The notes: generated from the sequence alone by a model not told the origin. Counted from the first letter of the stretch, positions 32,900 through 44,989 are shown. The stretch is DNA of 64,000 nucleotides from Laburnicola sp. R22_1 (GCA_014281115.1 JACONQ010000007.1:1922001-1986000), one strand, 5' to 3'. Program-made: numbers and translations.

Positions 32900-34168
32900 A
32901 TGGAGCCAAAACTATCAAAACTCGAAAGTAAAGTTTCTTTAATTAAAAAAGCAAATACTTCTAATTCTACTATTGCTACTACCCTTAATAAGCCTCTACA
33001 ATCTATTAAGACCGCTATTAGACGTATTAATAAGAAAAATAAGATAGATAACTTATTAAAAGGGGTAAAACAAGGGAGAGTAACTAAGATTACTTCTAGG
33101 GAGAAAAGAGTTAGTAATAGGGATTTAACTAAAAGCCCTAAGAAGACAAATAAGAGGCTATTAGAAGAGAATAGTTTTGGCTTTACTAAGAGGACGTTAC
33201 AGAGAGTTTTAAAAGGAGAAGACTATTCTTTTAACGTCTCTAAGAAAAAGGCCTATTTAACTAAAGAAAGAGCTAAAAGAAGAGAATTCTGGGCTAAAGA
33301 GATAGTTAAGGAGCTAGAAGATATTAACTTTGCTAAAGTTATATTTTCTGACGAGTCTACTATCCAAAGGGGGCATGGTAATAGGCAAGAATATATAAGA
33401 AAAAGGGGAAAATTGAAAATTAGGCTTGAACAGCGCAAAACCTGAACGACTAGTAAGTTATTAATTTCGTTTAAATTATAGAATTATAGGGCCCGTTTTT
33501 CACTATAATTAGGCTATTATACCTTTTTTATATCTTTGTTTTTGAGCTAGTACTAATTCACTGAAAGCTCGAGATATTTCTATCTCAGTCTGGGGCTGTA
33601 TTTGGATAGGAGGACGTTCTAAACTAGTGTTTTTAAGGGACCCTATTAAAACTAGGACCTTTAATAACACTAGATATATACAGGAGTGTTTAAATCCTGT
33701 CTTAAAACCTCTTTTAAAAAGAGGTAAGTAAAGTACCCCATTTTCTTCTTTTTTCTTTTTCTTTTAATATATATAATATATATATATATTATATTTTTAT
33801 AATCTTATTCTTTATACTAATTATAACTAGGCTGGAAATTTCAACAGGATAATTCGAAGATCCACGGAACTCCACAGGTGAAAAGGTGGTTTTCTAGGAA
33901 TAAAGTCTTTGTTTTTGGGCATCCACCCTATTCACCAGAATTAAATCCTATAGAAAACGTTTGGAGTCCATTAAAAGATAGGCTAGGAAAAAGAAATAGG
34001 GCTTCTTTAGGCTTCCGCACTAGTAAATCAAGTGTAGAAGCCTTTAAAGGAGCTATACAAGAGGAGTGGAATTTAATTCCACAGGAGGCTATAGATCATT
34101 GTATACTATCTTTGCCTAAGCGTTATAATAACGTTATAGAGGCTAAAGGATGGTATACTAAGTACTAG
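32900..34168 (+). pseudogene. Tc1-type transposase, two introns, one stop codon
   Basis: Catalyses cut-and-paste transposition. Exon 1 (32,900-33,452) starts MEPKLSKLESK, has a helix-turn-helix region (about residues 10-45) and the first catalytic Asp in VIFSDES (codon 151, 33,350-33,352). Exon 2 (33,568-33,723) carries ISISVWGCIWIGG. Exon 3 (33,831-34,168) has FQQDN (Asp 33,848-33,850) and SPELNPIENVW (Glu 33,953-33,955): 34 residues apart, the DD34E signature. Introns 33,453-33,567 and 33,724-33,830 have GTAAGT donors, TACTAATT branch sites and AG acceptors, both phase 1. The exons total 1,047 nt, 348 residues, normal for the family. The only break seen is an in-frame TGA at 33,443-33,445. 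It could be functional in a sister copy. Confidence 0.85.
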
Positions 34169-34464
34169 TTATATATTATTTACTAGTTCTATCTAATTGT
34201 TTAATTTTAATTAACTTTTATCATTTTCCTTATAATTATTATTTCTATGAATAAACCTATAATAGAAATTAGGTTATATAGTCCTTGTAGACTAAACTAT
34301 AATATATATAAGTTATAGAATTTTATCTACGTAAAAAAAAAAGTTATATAGAGTCAAAGTTTTAAGAAAAAGTTTCCTTAACTTTACTAAGATACCTCTA
34401 GTTAGCGCTGATTACTAAGCTCTTACAAACCATTTATACTAAGTCCCCTAAACCTTCTCTTGAA

Positions 34465-34560
34465 AACGGTATACTTTTTATTTACATAGTATTAAAACTC
34501 ACCTAGTTATATAACTTTTAAAAAGGTATCTTTTTACTAGACGCTTTTTTTGTGTCACCC
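34465..34560 (-). repeat. Right terminal inverted repeat of the mariner
   Basis: Complement of the left repeat, ending GTGTCACCC, then TA. Between the transposase stop (34,168) and this repeat lie about 300 bp of AT-rich sequence with no gene, the presumed 3' untranslated part. Confidence 0.88.
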
Positions 34561-34562
34561 TA

Positions 34563-36531
34563 CTGTATATATTTATAAAATAATCTCGAAGTTTCTAAAT
34601 TATCTGCAAATAAAGCATTACTACAAATTATAAGATTAGGTCTATTATATTAGCTATACTAAATAGATTGCTAGCGCGTTCTTTAAAAATATATAATTAC
34701 TTAGTTTACTATAGCAAAATATTATTTACTTAGATTTGTTAGAAAGTGCAAGAGCTTTAAAATAGCAAATATAATATTAGGCCTAAGCATAATTACTGTG
34801 TATAGTATTAATTTAACATATTCCTAGTAGCTTTTAATCTCCTACTTAGTTACTTCTCCTATAGTCTTTGTAAGCTCTTCTAATAGAAAAGGCGTTATAG
34901 GAAAGCTCCTACTATCTTTAAGATTAAACTTCTTTATAATCTTATTAGTATAAGTGTAATAAATAAGCGTAATTGTTCTATCTTTATAATCTTAGATTAC
35001 TTAGACGCCTAGAAACTATTTAACTAGTCTATAGTTTTTAAACTTATATTTTACTTTAATATAGCTCTAGAGCTTCTATACCTCTACTTTATAAGCTTTA
35101 TTAAAAGTTAAAAGTATATTATTAATATAAAAAGAGTACTAAGGTTTTGCAATATTCGCTTATAAATTAATAAGATTCTTTTTTAAGGCTATAAGTCCTA
35201 TAGATCTTAGCAATCCTAAGAACCCTTTATACTAAAGTAGTGCCAAGTCTCTTAATCTATATAGAGCTTAATTAAGGGACACGCACTTGCTATATTACTT
35301 AAACCTATCTAGAAGCTTATAGATAACTAAGTTATTAGCTATAATATAAGTGTTTATGAACCCTCCTACTATATTATATTAAATAATCTCTAGATTATAT
35401 TCTACTATAATCGCTATTATAGTTCTAAATAACTATACTATAAGTGTTGCTATATAGGTTAACTATAGCAAGTTCTTATTCTAAAGATTACCCTTTATCA
35501 TAATTTAAGCCTTACACTTTAGAAAGTACTTATTCTAATTAAACTTATAGGTCTAACTCACTTTAATATAAGTAGTTATCTAGTAGCTTATACTTAATTA
35601 ATTACTATCTAGATTTCTTTCTTCTTAAGTGTAGTAATCTTAATATAGAAGGCTTACTTAAAGAGCTTTCTAAGTAAATAATTAGTAAGGTGTTTCTATA
35701 AGGTAGGCAGCTTTAGTAGCTTATCTCTATATAGATAAGTAAGAGGTAATACTTTTAGTATCTTTTTAAGCATTGCTGTAGTAACTATAAAATTTATTAT
35801 AGTATACTTTTAGTACTTATTCTAGACTTCCTATACTTCTAGCAATATATATATAGAAAATTGTCTTAAACATCTTCTATTATATGTCTAGTAATTAGTG
35901 CATATACACCTAATCTACTCCTAACTAATTAATAGTATTATTATATTAATTATAATCTCTTTAGTTTTAAAGAGGTAGATAGTTCTAAACGCGTATATCT
36001 ATATTATTACCTTAAAGTCTTTTATTTAATTTTATAGATACTTAATCTTGCCTTTACTTTTAGCTTACTAGTAGGATATCTACTTCCTCTAGCGTAGTTA
36101 AGCTCTTAGGACTAGATTAAGAGGCAGCTATAGAGCTCTTAGGCTTTACACTTTAAAAAGAACACTTTCTAAAATCTAATAGGCTAGCTTGCCTAAATTA
36201 GTATACACATTAGTAGTTATTAGTCTTTCTATAATTCCTTAACTAATTGTGCCCTAGATTGCCTAGCTCTAGTATCTATTTAGAAGTTATAAGCCCTATA
36301 TACTTGCTTTAAACTATACAAATTCTTATCTGCTTACTAGCTAAGCTCGCTACCTATATATTAGTCCTATTAGCTACTCAATTGCTAGTCTAGCTAGCTA
36401 TACTTTTAGATTACTAAATAGAAGCACTATTCTCCATTTGCTTAGTACTTGCTTACTTATTTAGTATAGTAAGAAGATTAAAAATATTTATAAACTCTTC
36501 TTCTAGATTATTAATCTTCTCCTTATATAGG
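34563..36531 (-). pseudogene. Ty1/copia C3: reverse transcriptase and RNase H start
   Basis: Minus-strand text includes FYINNILLTFN near 35,105-35,140 (canonical YVDDILL, both Asp changed to Asn), YKFKNYRLVK-FLGVQVI near 35,010-35,060, TITLIYYTYTNKIIKKFNLK near 34,920-34,980 and ALFADNLETSRLFYKYI near 34,570-34,620, all copia RT/RNase H landmarks. It continues at 31,745 across the MITE and mariner, and upstream at 42,162 across G3. The same family is found on the plus strand at 62,373-63,889. Stops and Asp-to-Asn changes are G-to-A effects of RIP. Confidence 0.78.
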
Positions 36532-36536
36532 ACTTT

Positions 36537-36824
36537 TGTAAGGATAGTATACGGCCTTATAGGGCTAACCTATTAGAGATAGCTAGAATAGTTAAAAGAG
36601 CTAGTTAAATTAATACTATTCTAAGACAGTAGATAATAAAGGGACGTAGGAGGTCCTTTCTTATATAGTGGCTAGCATAGGATATAGACCTACGCTAGCT
36701 ATATACTAATACTAACTAGAAAAGACGCTTTTAGAAATGTAAAAGGCGTAGATAGAAGAAAATAGGGTGTAAAAGAAAGGTAATAGGGTGTGCTTAGTAA
36801 GGAGGCTAGCATAGAACTATTATA
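36537..36824 (-). repeat. 3' LTR of G3
   Basis: 288 bp, TGTAAGGATAG...ACTATTATA on the plus strand. Same length as the partner at 41,874 and the solo copy at 45,543. It is the 3' LTR because coding is on the minus strand. Confidence 0.88.
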
Positions 36825-38300
36825 TAATCCTCTTTTTAAGATCTAAAAGTAGGAAGGAAAGTACGTAAAAATAGAGTGTTTTAGTAGATTTTTAAGATAA
36901 CTAGTACTATTTTAGGGCTAAAGAGGGTTGCAATAGGGGCAATAGGCCCCTATAGTTCTAATAGTAGCTTTAGGTTTTAATTTAGTTGCTATTTAATAGA
37001 GAGATTAAGAAAAGTTATTAGGGATAGATTAGTAGGTTAGTAGAAAAACATAGTAGAAACTATATCTTAGTGTTTAGCATTTTACTAATAGAGTATATTC
37101 TTAGCTCTAATACTATATAAAAATATAGTTAGCTAAAAAATTTCTAGTTAGTTTATTACGCGCAGGCGTAATTATCTTATATAATATTTTTTAGTACTAT
37201 AAAAGAGTGTTAAAAAATATATTAACCTAACTATATAGTTTTTAATTAGGGTAGTGCTGCTAGTAGTAGTAGGGACGTCTAGGGGTAAAGGTGCTACAAG
37301 TTATAGATGCCCTATATATACATATTAGTTAAAGTGCTACTAAATTAGTAGTAAGCTAGCTAGTAGGGAAGCTACTAAGGGTAAGAGTACTAAAAGTAAT
37401 AGGTGCCTACGCGCAGTAGACTAGCTAGAAAGCTGCGTAACTAGTAGTAAACTAGGCTACCTATTTTGGTAGCTTAGGGTACTCTTAGGGGCAGAATAAG
37501 TTAGGTAACTAGTACATTAGAGTAAGGGCTAATAGTTAGAAGATAGCTTCTAATTATTAGCAGTCTAGAAGATTTTATTAGGCAGTTTACTATTAGATTT
37601 ATTATTTAACCATCTTTCCTATAGGAAGTTAGACTTAGGGTTAATTAGGTTAGTAAATTTAGAGTTATTATTAGGGAGGTTATTATAATAGGCCGGCTCT
37701 TTATCCTTTAATCTACTACTATAATAGGCAGCGCTATAATTTTTAGGGCTATTACTATAGTAAGTAATGCTAAGTTCTTCTTCTAGGTTAGTAATTTAGT
37801 AGACCGAAAGAGTACTAACCTATATTATTCTAGCTAGGGTAGTTTTAATTAAATAGTTAATTCTATAGGTAAGAGCTGCCTAATCTGCAGATTAGCTTCT
37901 CTAGTAGGTTTATAGTCTCTAGATCTAGAGTTAGGGGTAAGACCTAGATACTACTATATAATTTCTAGGGACTAGTCTTACTAGTAACTTTCTTAGGTAG
38001 TAGGGATAGGGTAACTAAAAGGCAATTTATTATCTAATAGTTTCTTATCTAAGAAAGGTAGCTTAATAGCCTTAACACTACTATTTTTGTTAAAGGCGTC
38101 CTTATAGCTTAGTTTCTAGTAAGCCTTTAAGTACGTTCTAATAACTAAGATAGTAGGACTAGGAAGCTAGATAGAGATCTCCTTAGAGACACTCTAGTTA
38201 GCTTTTAATACGCAAGTTATTTAGTAGGTATAGTTTTGATTTTTAAGTAGGCTATTCTATTAGGTAGTGTTATTCTAGTAGGAAGGGTTAGGTAGTGGAG
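36825..38300 (-). other. G3 region downstream of protease, unassigned
   Basis: Minus-strand frame text such as KEISIQLPSPTILVIRTYLK and SSVKAIKLPFLDKKLLDNKL (about 37,990-38,190) looks like former coding but matches no RT or integrase landmark. Between 36,825 and 37,500 nothing protein-like was seen. A GAGG purine stretch next to the LTR on the minus strand is a weak polypurine-tract candidate. Confidence 0.4.
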
Positions 38301-38329
38301 AAGTCTATAGTAGGATAAAGTTGCTAGCA

Positions 38330-41000
38330 AAAATTAAATTCTTATTATCTTTCTAATACAGGCGGCGGTCCTAGGTATTAACTAGGTAGTTAGCTTACTT
38401 AAAGGATTTCCTACTAATAATAAGATTGTAGTCCCCTACTTTATAGAAAACAAACTATATAGTAATACTATAGTTATTAATATTAAGCTAGACTATAAAA
38501 TAGGTGTTTACATTTGCGCTTCTCTTTTCTATAAAGTTCTTAAGGGAGATTAGTAGCTTTAGACGGAGGAGTTTGGCTTTAAGCTATTTTTATACTATCT
38601 TTATATACTTTAAAGTAATAAAGTTATAAGCGCTAGCACTAGTATTTATTAAGGCTTGCAATCTAAGAGCTAATTCTTTAAATTTAATTTGCACTAGCAT
38701 AACTAGCTAGGGGCCTCTAAATAGCTTAAGAACTCTTACTATCTTGCCGCCTGCAGGCAGCAATTTTAGTTTAGCATCTATATTTTGTAGTTAAAATTAT
38801 AGTTTGTCTAAATTAATTAGTTTAGTAGCCTCTGTATAAGCTACTAAGTTAAGGTGATCTAGTAGGGCGTATTTAAAGCCTTATTGTTTAATAAATTACC
38901 TATCTCTAAATTAGAATAGTAGGTAATACAAAGTTTATTTAAGTTAAGATTATTCTCTACTGTTATATTTACTTATATTACTATCTTAAGGTAGTAGCGC
39001 AAGTGTAGACCTCTAAGTTTCTTACTATAGCTAAAGTAGGCGTTATACTTTATACACTATACTTTAGTCTAATTATAAAGAGTTAAAAAGAGAGGAGTAG
39101 GTCTAGAATAGGGTATTTATTTTTCTATTACTATATATAAGGGCGTTAATCTAGAGGGTAGTATCTTATAAGGAGTCCTTATATGTATCTAGAAAGAGTT
39201 TATTATACTGTTATTATAGAGAGTATAGCTAGTTATATTTATTTAGTATTTAATTACTATATAGTTAATATTAAAGTCTTGTATCTTTGTCTAAAGTATT
39301 AACTTAAGACTTCTAGTTAACTTAAGTTATAATTTGTCCTTCTAGGTCTTTGCGTCTAGTTTACCTTTTCTAGCTAGACTTTTAAAAGCCTATAGAAACG
39401 TCTAGGTGTCGATTCTATTAGAGAAAGAGCTTATAAAACTTTTTACGTGCCTATTAGGGAGTAAAGAGATTATAGTAAGCCTTTTCTAGAAATTAAAAAA
39501 GTGCTTTAGGTCTATAATCTTTTTAGAGAGCCTAATTTGTTTAATACTAATTTTATACTACTATTTAAGGCACGTCGCTAAGGCGGCTAATAATAGCTTT
39601 TATAACATTATTTTAATCTTCTTTATTATTATTACATTAGTAATAGTCTATATTTATATAGATCTTATTACGTATATCCTCTAGCTAAGCTTTAATACTA
39701 GGACGAGATTAACCTTTTTTATAGTACTTATTAATATTAGGTAGCTTTATAGAGCGTTTTAGCTTAGATATACTAGAGGTAGTAAAAGCGTGTCTACTCT
39801 AGGGTATATCTATTTAGGCGCTATTGGCAAGCTTAGTTTATATATGCCTAGAGACTAAAAAGTAGTAAAGGGTGTTATTTTATTATAAAGTAGGTACTAT
39901 AAGCTAGGGCAGATATTATAGTGTATATTAGGGCGTAGCTAGGCAAGATAAGCTCTACTTAGCTACCTAAGGGCAGCGTAAACTATATAGTAAATTAGGT
40001 GTTCCTAGACTAGGAGGTTTTACGAGGACTTAATTGTAGTACTATAGATTATAACTATCTTTAATATAGGGGAGAACTTTCTTAAGGCTAAATAAGTCTT
40101 ATTTAATATCTGCTTAATTAGTAATTTTAGGCTAGAAGTAGAAATCTTCTAAGACTGCGTATACTATAGTATAAGGTGTTGTTGCCTTAAGTATAATAAA
40201 AGCTTATTTAAATATATTAGCGTGCTAGCATAAAGCCTAAATAAAAACTTTTTATTTAGGGTCTTTTTTAGACTTTATAATAGCCCTAGTTACTAAATCT
40301 AGTACTATCTTTAAAAATAGGCTTTAAGAAAAGCAATATTAAGCCTAAATCTAATAGGTGGCAAGTAACTATCTTATTTCTAAGCTATACTAAATTAATT
40401 AGTTTAGCTTAAATTTTTCTATAAACGTGTTTTACTTACTAGTAGCTTTAAGTTTAGTTTTGCCTTAGTGTGTAAGCTACTTAAGATCTGCTATTAAAAA
40501 TTTATTACTTAGCTAGTTTGCTTAAAGTATAGTATTATAGTAATTATACTATATATTATAAAGGATTCCTTTAGGGTAGACCTTTTTTAGTAGTTTAATA
40601 ATGCTTTTTTTTGTAGGGCTAGGGGTAGAACAACTAGTTATCTAGAGAGCAGCTATTAGCTACTTTTCGCGCTAGATAGATAATAGCTTACTAGTAGGAT
40701 TAAGTATAGAAATTTTCTTAAGGTAATTATTATATAAACTATTATTAGTAAGGTGCAGGCAAATATCTACCTCTATATTGTTAATTCTAGAACTATTTAG
40801 GAGTATAGAGAATATAGGGAACGTTTTAGGAGTCTTTTAAATTAAAGGGTAATAGCTTACTATAGTATAGGCAGTAGTAAAGTTAAGTAAAGTAGGGGAT
40901 TGCAGAAAGGGTATAGTAGATAGATCTAGAGTAGTAGGTTTTATATAGTGTGCGAGCTAGCGTATAGTCTAAGCTAAGAAAAGATTAGGTAAAAGATAAA
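38330..41000 (-). pseudogene. Gag and aspartic protease of G3
   Basis: The protease is marked by ALINTSASAYNFITLKYIKI near 38,600-38,660, from the canonical L-DTGAS-NFI; the catalytic Asp and Gly are now Asn and Ser. Strand residues KVGDYNLIISRKSF follow near 38,410. The upstream gag covers more than 2 kb and includes a CIKYNAYFSYSKK text near 39,030-39,070 that may be a decayed zinc knuckle. Stops are dense. The gag is long relative to the other gypsy elements here. Confidence 0.55.
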
Positions 41001-41199
41001 GTATAAGATAAAATATATAAAATTTTAACCTCTATATTACCTCTATAGCCTAACTCTAATCTTCTAGCTCTGTGCCTTATACCATTACTATAATAGTGCT
41101 AGAAAGTAGTTATTAGGCAAGTTAGCTTTGTAGGGTGTAGTGCGATAGTTATTATTTATTAATTATTATTTGTGTTTAGAATGTTAGGACTTTTAGGAT

Positions 41200-41790
41200 A
41201 GCCTTTCTAAATAGACCTTAGTGTAGTGTAATAACTACCTAGCATAACTAGTAACTAATAAACGAATATACCCTTACTAACTTGCAGTAAGCAAAGAAGT
41301 ATAAAAGCAGTCTTTTAAATAGACCTTAGCGTAGTATAATAACTACCTAGCACAACTAGTAACTAATAAACTAATACATTCTTACTAACTTATAGTAGGC
41401 AGAGGAGTTATATTAGTAGTCTTATAGACCTTAGGTAGTGTAATAACTATCTAGTATAACTAGTAACTAACCTAATACACTCTTACCTACTTATAGTAGG
41501 CAAAGGAGTTATATTAGCAATTTTATAGACCTTAGGTAGTGTAATAACTATTTAGCACAACTAGTAACTAATCTAATACACCCTTACTAACTTATAGCAG
41601 ACAGAGGAGTTATATTAGTAGTCTTATAAACCTTAGCGCAGAACTACTACCTATTATAACTAGTAACCAATAAACTAATATACTTTCATCTACTTATAGT
41701 AGGTAGAGAAGTTATATTAGTAGTCTTATAGACCTTAGACAATCGCCTAGTATAACTAGTAACTAATAAGGTAAAACTTCTACTAATTTA
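41200..41790. repeat. Minisatellite in the G3 leader, 101-108-bp unit, six copies
   Basis: The core GACCTTAG recurs near 41,214, 41,322, 41,427, 41,528, 41,629 and 41,731. Each unit continues with GTAATAACTAYCTAGYAYAA, CTAGTAACTAATAAA and a GGCAGAGGAGTTATATTAGT segment. It adjoins the 5' LTR of G3 (minus orientation), the same relative place as the arrays in G1 and G2. Confidence 0.88.
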
Positions 41791-41873
41791 ACTGTCTATA
41801 GGCAGTGTCTTAAGGGAGGAGTAGATATTATATTACTGTCTATAGCTAAATAAAAAGATTAATGTTAGAATAA

Positions 41874-42161
41874 TATAAGGGTAGTACATAACCTTATAGG
41901 GCTAACCTATTAGAGATAGCTAGAATAGTTAAAAAAGCTAGTTAAATTAATACTATTCTAAGACAGTAGATAATAAAGGGACGTAGGAGGTCCTTTCTTA
42001 TATAGTGGCTAGCATAGGATATAGACCTACGCTAGCTATATACTAATACTAACTAGAAAAGACGCTTTTAGAAATGTAAAAGGCGTAGATAGAAGAAAAT
42101 AGGGTGTAAAAGAAAGGTAATAGGGTGTGCTTGGCAGGGTGACTAGTATAAGACTATTATA
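41874..42161 (-). repeat. 5' LTR of G3
   Basis: 288 bp, starting TATAAGGG (from TGTAAGGG) and ending ACTATTATA, followed by ACTTT. Confidence 0.88.
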
Positions 42162-43440
42162 ACTTTAATAATCTTTACTACTTCTTTATAAAGTATACCT
42201 TAATTAGCTTTACCCTTATAAAATAAGGTCTTATTAAATATAATATTGCGCGTAGTAATTACTTAATTAAGTACTAGAATCTATATTCTATAGAGATTTA
42301 ATACTCTATAACTAATAAGGTATTTAATATAGCGTTTAGGATTTACTTTAAATTTTTGTTTATCCTACCCTACTACTTAATTCCTTTTTAGAGGATATAC
42401 TTAGCAGCTATAGGTGTAAATTCTACTCTAATTAAAATAAAGATTAGCTGTCTATGCTTGTATTTAAGCAGGCTTATACTAACAAAAATACTGCCTAAAC
42501 TAATTTTTAAGCACTTTATCTAGTGCTTAAAAAGTATATAAAGCTATTAGGCTTTTACTATAGAGATAAGCGGCTGTACTTATAATCTTAGGCTATATTT
42601 TAGGCGGTAGATTTGCGCTTTCTCTTATTTTTATAGCCTTAGTAATAATTTCTTACCCTACTTACTTAGGTACTCTATTTAGTTTATATATATATAATAG
42701 GATATAACTAATCTTAATTTCTTATTTGTCTATATAGTCCTTATAGGCTAATTGTCTCCTTTAGGGAAGAGTAGTTGTATTATTATCCTAATAGATTATA
42801 ATAATTTTAAACTTATATTTATTTTCTATTTATTAGTTAAGCTTAGTTATTACTTATATAATCTCTAGTAGAGATTTTAATATAAGGTTGTTATTATAGA
42901 TCTTTCTACTAAATTCTTTTTAATAATTAAGCTCTATAGCTCTCTAAGCTATCCTGCTAGAAAGTTAAATAGATCCTAAGAAATATAGTAGAATAGTCTT
43001 AAAGATTATTTCCTTAGGCGCCTAGAGATTATTCTTATTATATATATTATAGAATAATACTAATAGTCCTTTCTTTAGGTGCTAAGAATACGCACGTTTT
43101 GCGCATTCTAAACTAGAGCTTAAAGTGCTTATTGGCCTAAATAACCTAATTAAAGGTGCTAAAGTTCCTTAGTGTCTGCTTGCAAAAGATTGTAGTATAA
43201 TTATCTAATTGCTATAGCTAAATAATAGTAGGAAAAAGGCTTATATTTAATAAAGATAAAGTTATAGACACTATTTAGTTCTGCTAAAATAATATTTTTA
43301 GTAAGAGTTTCTATACGTAATAATCTATTTAAATCTAGGTACTAAATTTCTACCTTTTTAGATAAGCTTTAAAAATAATATTAATATAAAAACCTTTTAT
43401 AATCGTAATATCCTTAAGTAAAAGATCTACTATACGTGCA
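42162..43440 (-). pseudogene. Ty1/copia C3: pre-integrase and integrase region
   Basis: The minus strand carries a GAG-pre-integrase remnant (KELQHLQLGYLGQQALQAL near 43,080-43,160, from the LWHxRLGHL motif) and the degraded integrase core down to G3. The same segment lies on the plus strand at 45,860-46,897 and 62,373-62,600. The CCTACCCTACTAC at 42,365-42,377 is the empty counterpart of the site where G4 inserted in the plus-strand copy. Confidence 0.65.
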
Positions 43441-44960
43441 CTACACTTACTAGTAAGCACGCCCTTTATAAGTTAATCTCTTATTTCTAAAATTAAAAGA
43501 GCCTAAGTTCTAGCTTTAATGCTCTAGATTAAGCTTACTTTCTTAAACAATCTAGATATTAAAAGTAATTAATTATTAATAAGATAAACTATAGCTTCTT
43601 TGTTAAGAATAGTACTCTATGCAAGTAGGTAATTGCTAGGATGTATTATTAAGTACACCCCTAAGCTCTCTTATAGCTACTTATTAAAAACTAACAAATT
43701 AATTAGAGTGTAAGCTATTAACCCTAGGTAGGTAGAAGTAGTTAAGCTCCTTACTATATGTGTAAACTTCTAGCCTTTTATTTTAATTCTATTATAAAGA
43801 TGCTAAATAGTTATTAATACCCTTACGCTCTTTCTTAGTAAGGATAATTAGTAGTATTCTTTTAGGGTATTTGCTAGTAACAGCAGTTTAAAGGCGTTAG
43901 TAATTAAGACTATCCTACTTATACTTTCTAGGTCTATAGGAGTACTTATTAGCCTTCTTATAAGCTTTCTTATTTAAGCCGCTGCTATCTTACTTTTTTT
44001 TAATTATTATTTTAACTAGTAATTATTACAAATACACCTAACAACTTACTATTAGGTGCTTAAAGCTAGTGCTTCTAAATAAGTATAGAGTAGATCTTTC
44101 TAATATTAGTAAGATATATTACCTTAATACTAAGCGAAGCGTCTTATATAAGACGCTGCTTAGCTCGCTTATAACGTGCTAACCCTTTTTGTTAACACTA
44201 CCTTAAAACGCTTTTCTGTGTATACAACAGCAGAAGAGATATCTGCTATTATTATAATATTTTTATTAGAAACCCCTTAGTCGCAAAAAAAAAACTATAT
44301 AAGATACTAATTTATTATTAAGCCTATTCTAGTATAAGCTTAACTGCTAGCACGTTTAAGAAGTTATATATAGCAGGCTTACCTTCTGTATTAGAAAGCT
44401 TAAAACTTTTAGTCTTATTAAAAAGGAGTTGCTAATCTTAGTACTATATTTTAGATGTCTACTTTCTATACTTAGCTTTCTTAAGGTATGCTTAGTATTA
44501 GGTACGTACTAACTTCTTTATGCTTACTTTTATTAAAGCTAGATCTTTCTAAAGTATCTTAATAAGCGCTTATAGGGAGGTCTTTTTTATTATTTATTAT
44601 AATTATAGCTAGTGCTAATAGATCTTAGGACACTATAGCATAAACTTATAAGACGAGATTCTAGATCTTTACTATATTAATTTACTAGTCTTATGCTTCT
44701 ACTTAATACTCTATAATCTAAATATTATAGAGTTTAATCTAATTATTATATATAGTATTAATTATGCTTATAGTCTTCTCTAAAAGTATAGAATAAGTTA
44801 GTTAGATTAGATCTTAATTAATAATCTTATTAGTATTAGGATTAATAAAATGCTAGATTCCTTTAGACTAAGCATAAAATTAGAGCTAGATAAGCTAAAA
44901 AGGCTAGCTCGCTTAGTTAGTAAGAAGCACCTTTATAGAAGAAATTGCAATATTAGTTAT
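43441..44960 (-). pseudogene. Ty1/copia C3: gag region
   Basis: Homologous to plus-strand C2 (23,220-25,979) over its whole length, interrupted at 44,155-44,294 by a poly(A)-tailed retroposon. Readable stretches include a LLLLANTLKEYYQLSLLRK segment near 43,850-43,900, shared with C2. Its 5' end adjoins the dispersed block starting near 44,930 at the junction CTTACTAACTAAGCGAGCTAG (complement), as in C2. No intact zinc knuckle was seen. Confidence 0.55.
44155..44294 (+). mobile_element. Short poly(A)-tailed retroposon, family 2, copy S2b
   Basis: 140 bp, from GCTGCTTAGCTCGCTTATAA to TTAGTCGCAAAAAAAAAA, flanked by TTATATAAGAC (44,144-44,154) and CTATATAAGAT (44,295-44,305). Copy S2a and the end of insertion A share the body. 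It interrupts copia gag C3; the C2 paralogue lacks it. Confidence 0.75.
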
Positions 44961-44989
44961 TTTAATTATAGGTAAGATTTAAGTGTAGT

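Larger units (their letters stand above)
32453..34560 (+). mobile_element. Tc1/mariner DNA transposon, 2.1 kb, nearly intact
   Basis: Bounded by GGGTGACAC...GTGTCACCC with TIRs of about 96 bp and a TA on each side (32,451-32,452; 34,561-34,562). The left TA is also the right TA of the palindromic MITE, so one element landed in the duplication made by the other. It carries a single transposase gene with DD34E residues. Its base composition keeps many CpA/TpG steps, unlike the surrounding copia relic. Confidence 0.93.
36537..42161 (-). mobile_element. LTR retrotransposon G3 with gag and protease only
   Basis: Two 288-bp LTRs (36,537-36,824; 41,874-42,161) flanked by ACTTT (36,532-36,536; 42,162-42,166); the copia C3 sequence is continuous across it, and an undisrupted paralogue lies at about 62,580. 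Coding is on the minus strand: a long gag from about 41,000 to 38,750, then an aspartic protease. No reverse transcriptase, RNase H or integrase could be recognised in the remaining 1.4 kb (38,300-36,825). It is therefore probably non-autonomous or deleted. The same LTR family occurs as a solo LTR at 45,543-45,830. Confidence 0.82.

Noticed and set aside
33253..33438. 61-codon minus-strand open frame
   Set aside because: It is antisense to transposase exon 1, which has clear HTH and SDE motifs.
31748..34560. MITE as a deletion derivative of the adjacent mariner
   Set aside because: The terminal sequences are unrelated (CCCTGCCGAGAC against GGGTGACACAAA), so they belong to different families despite sharing the TA.
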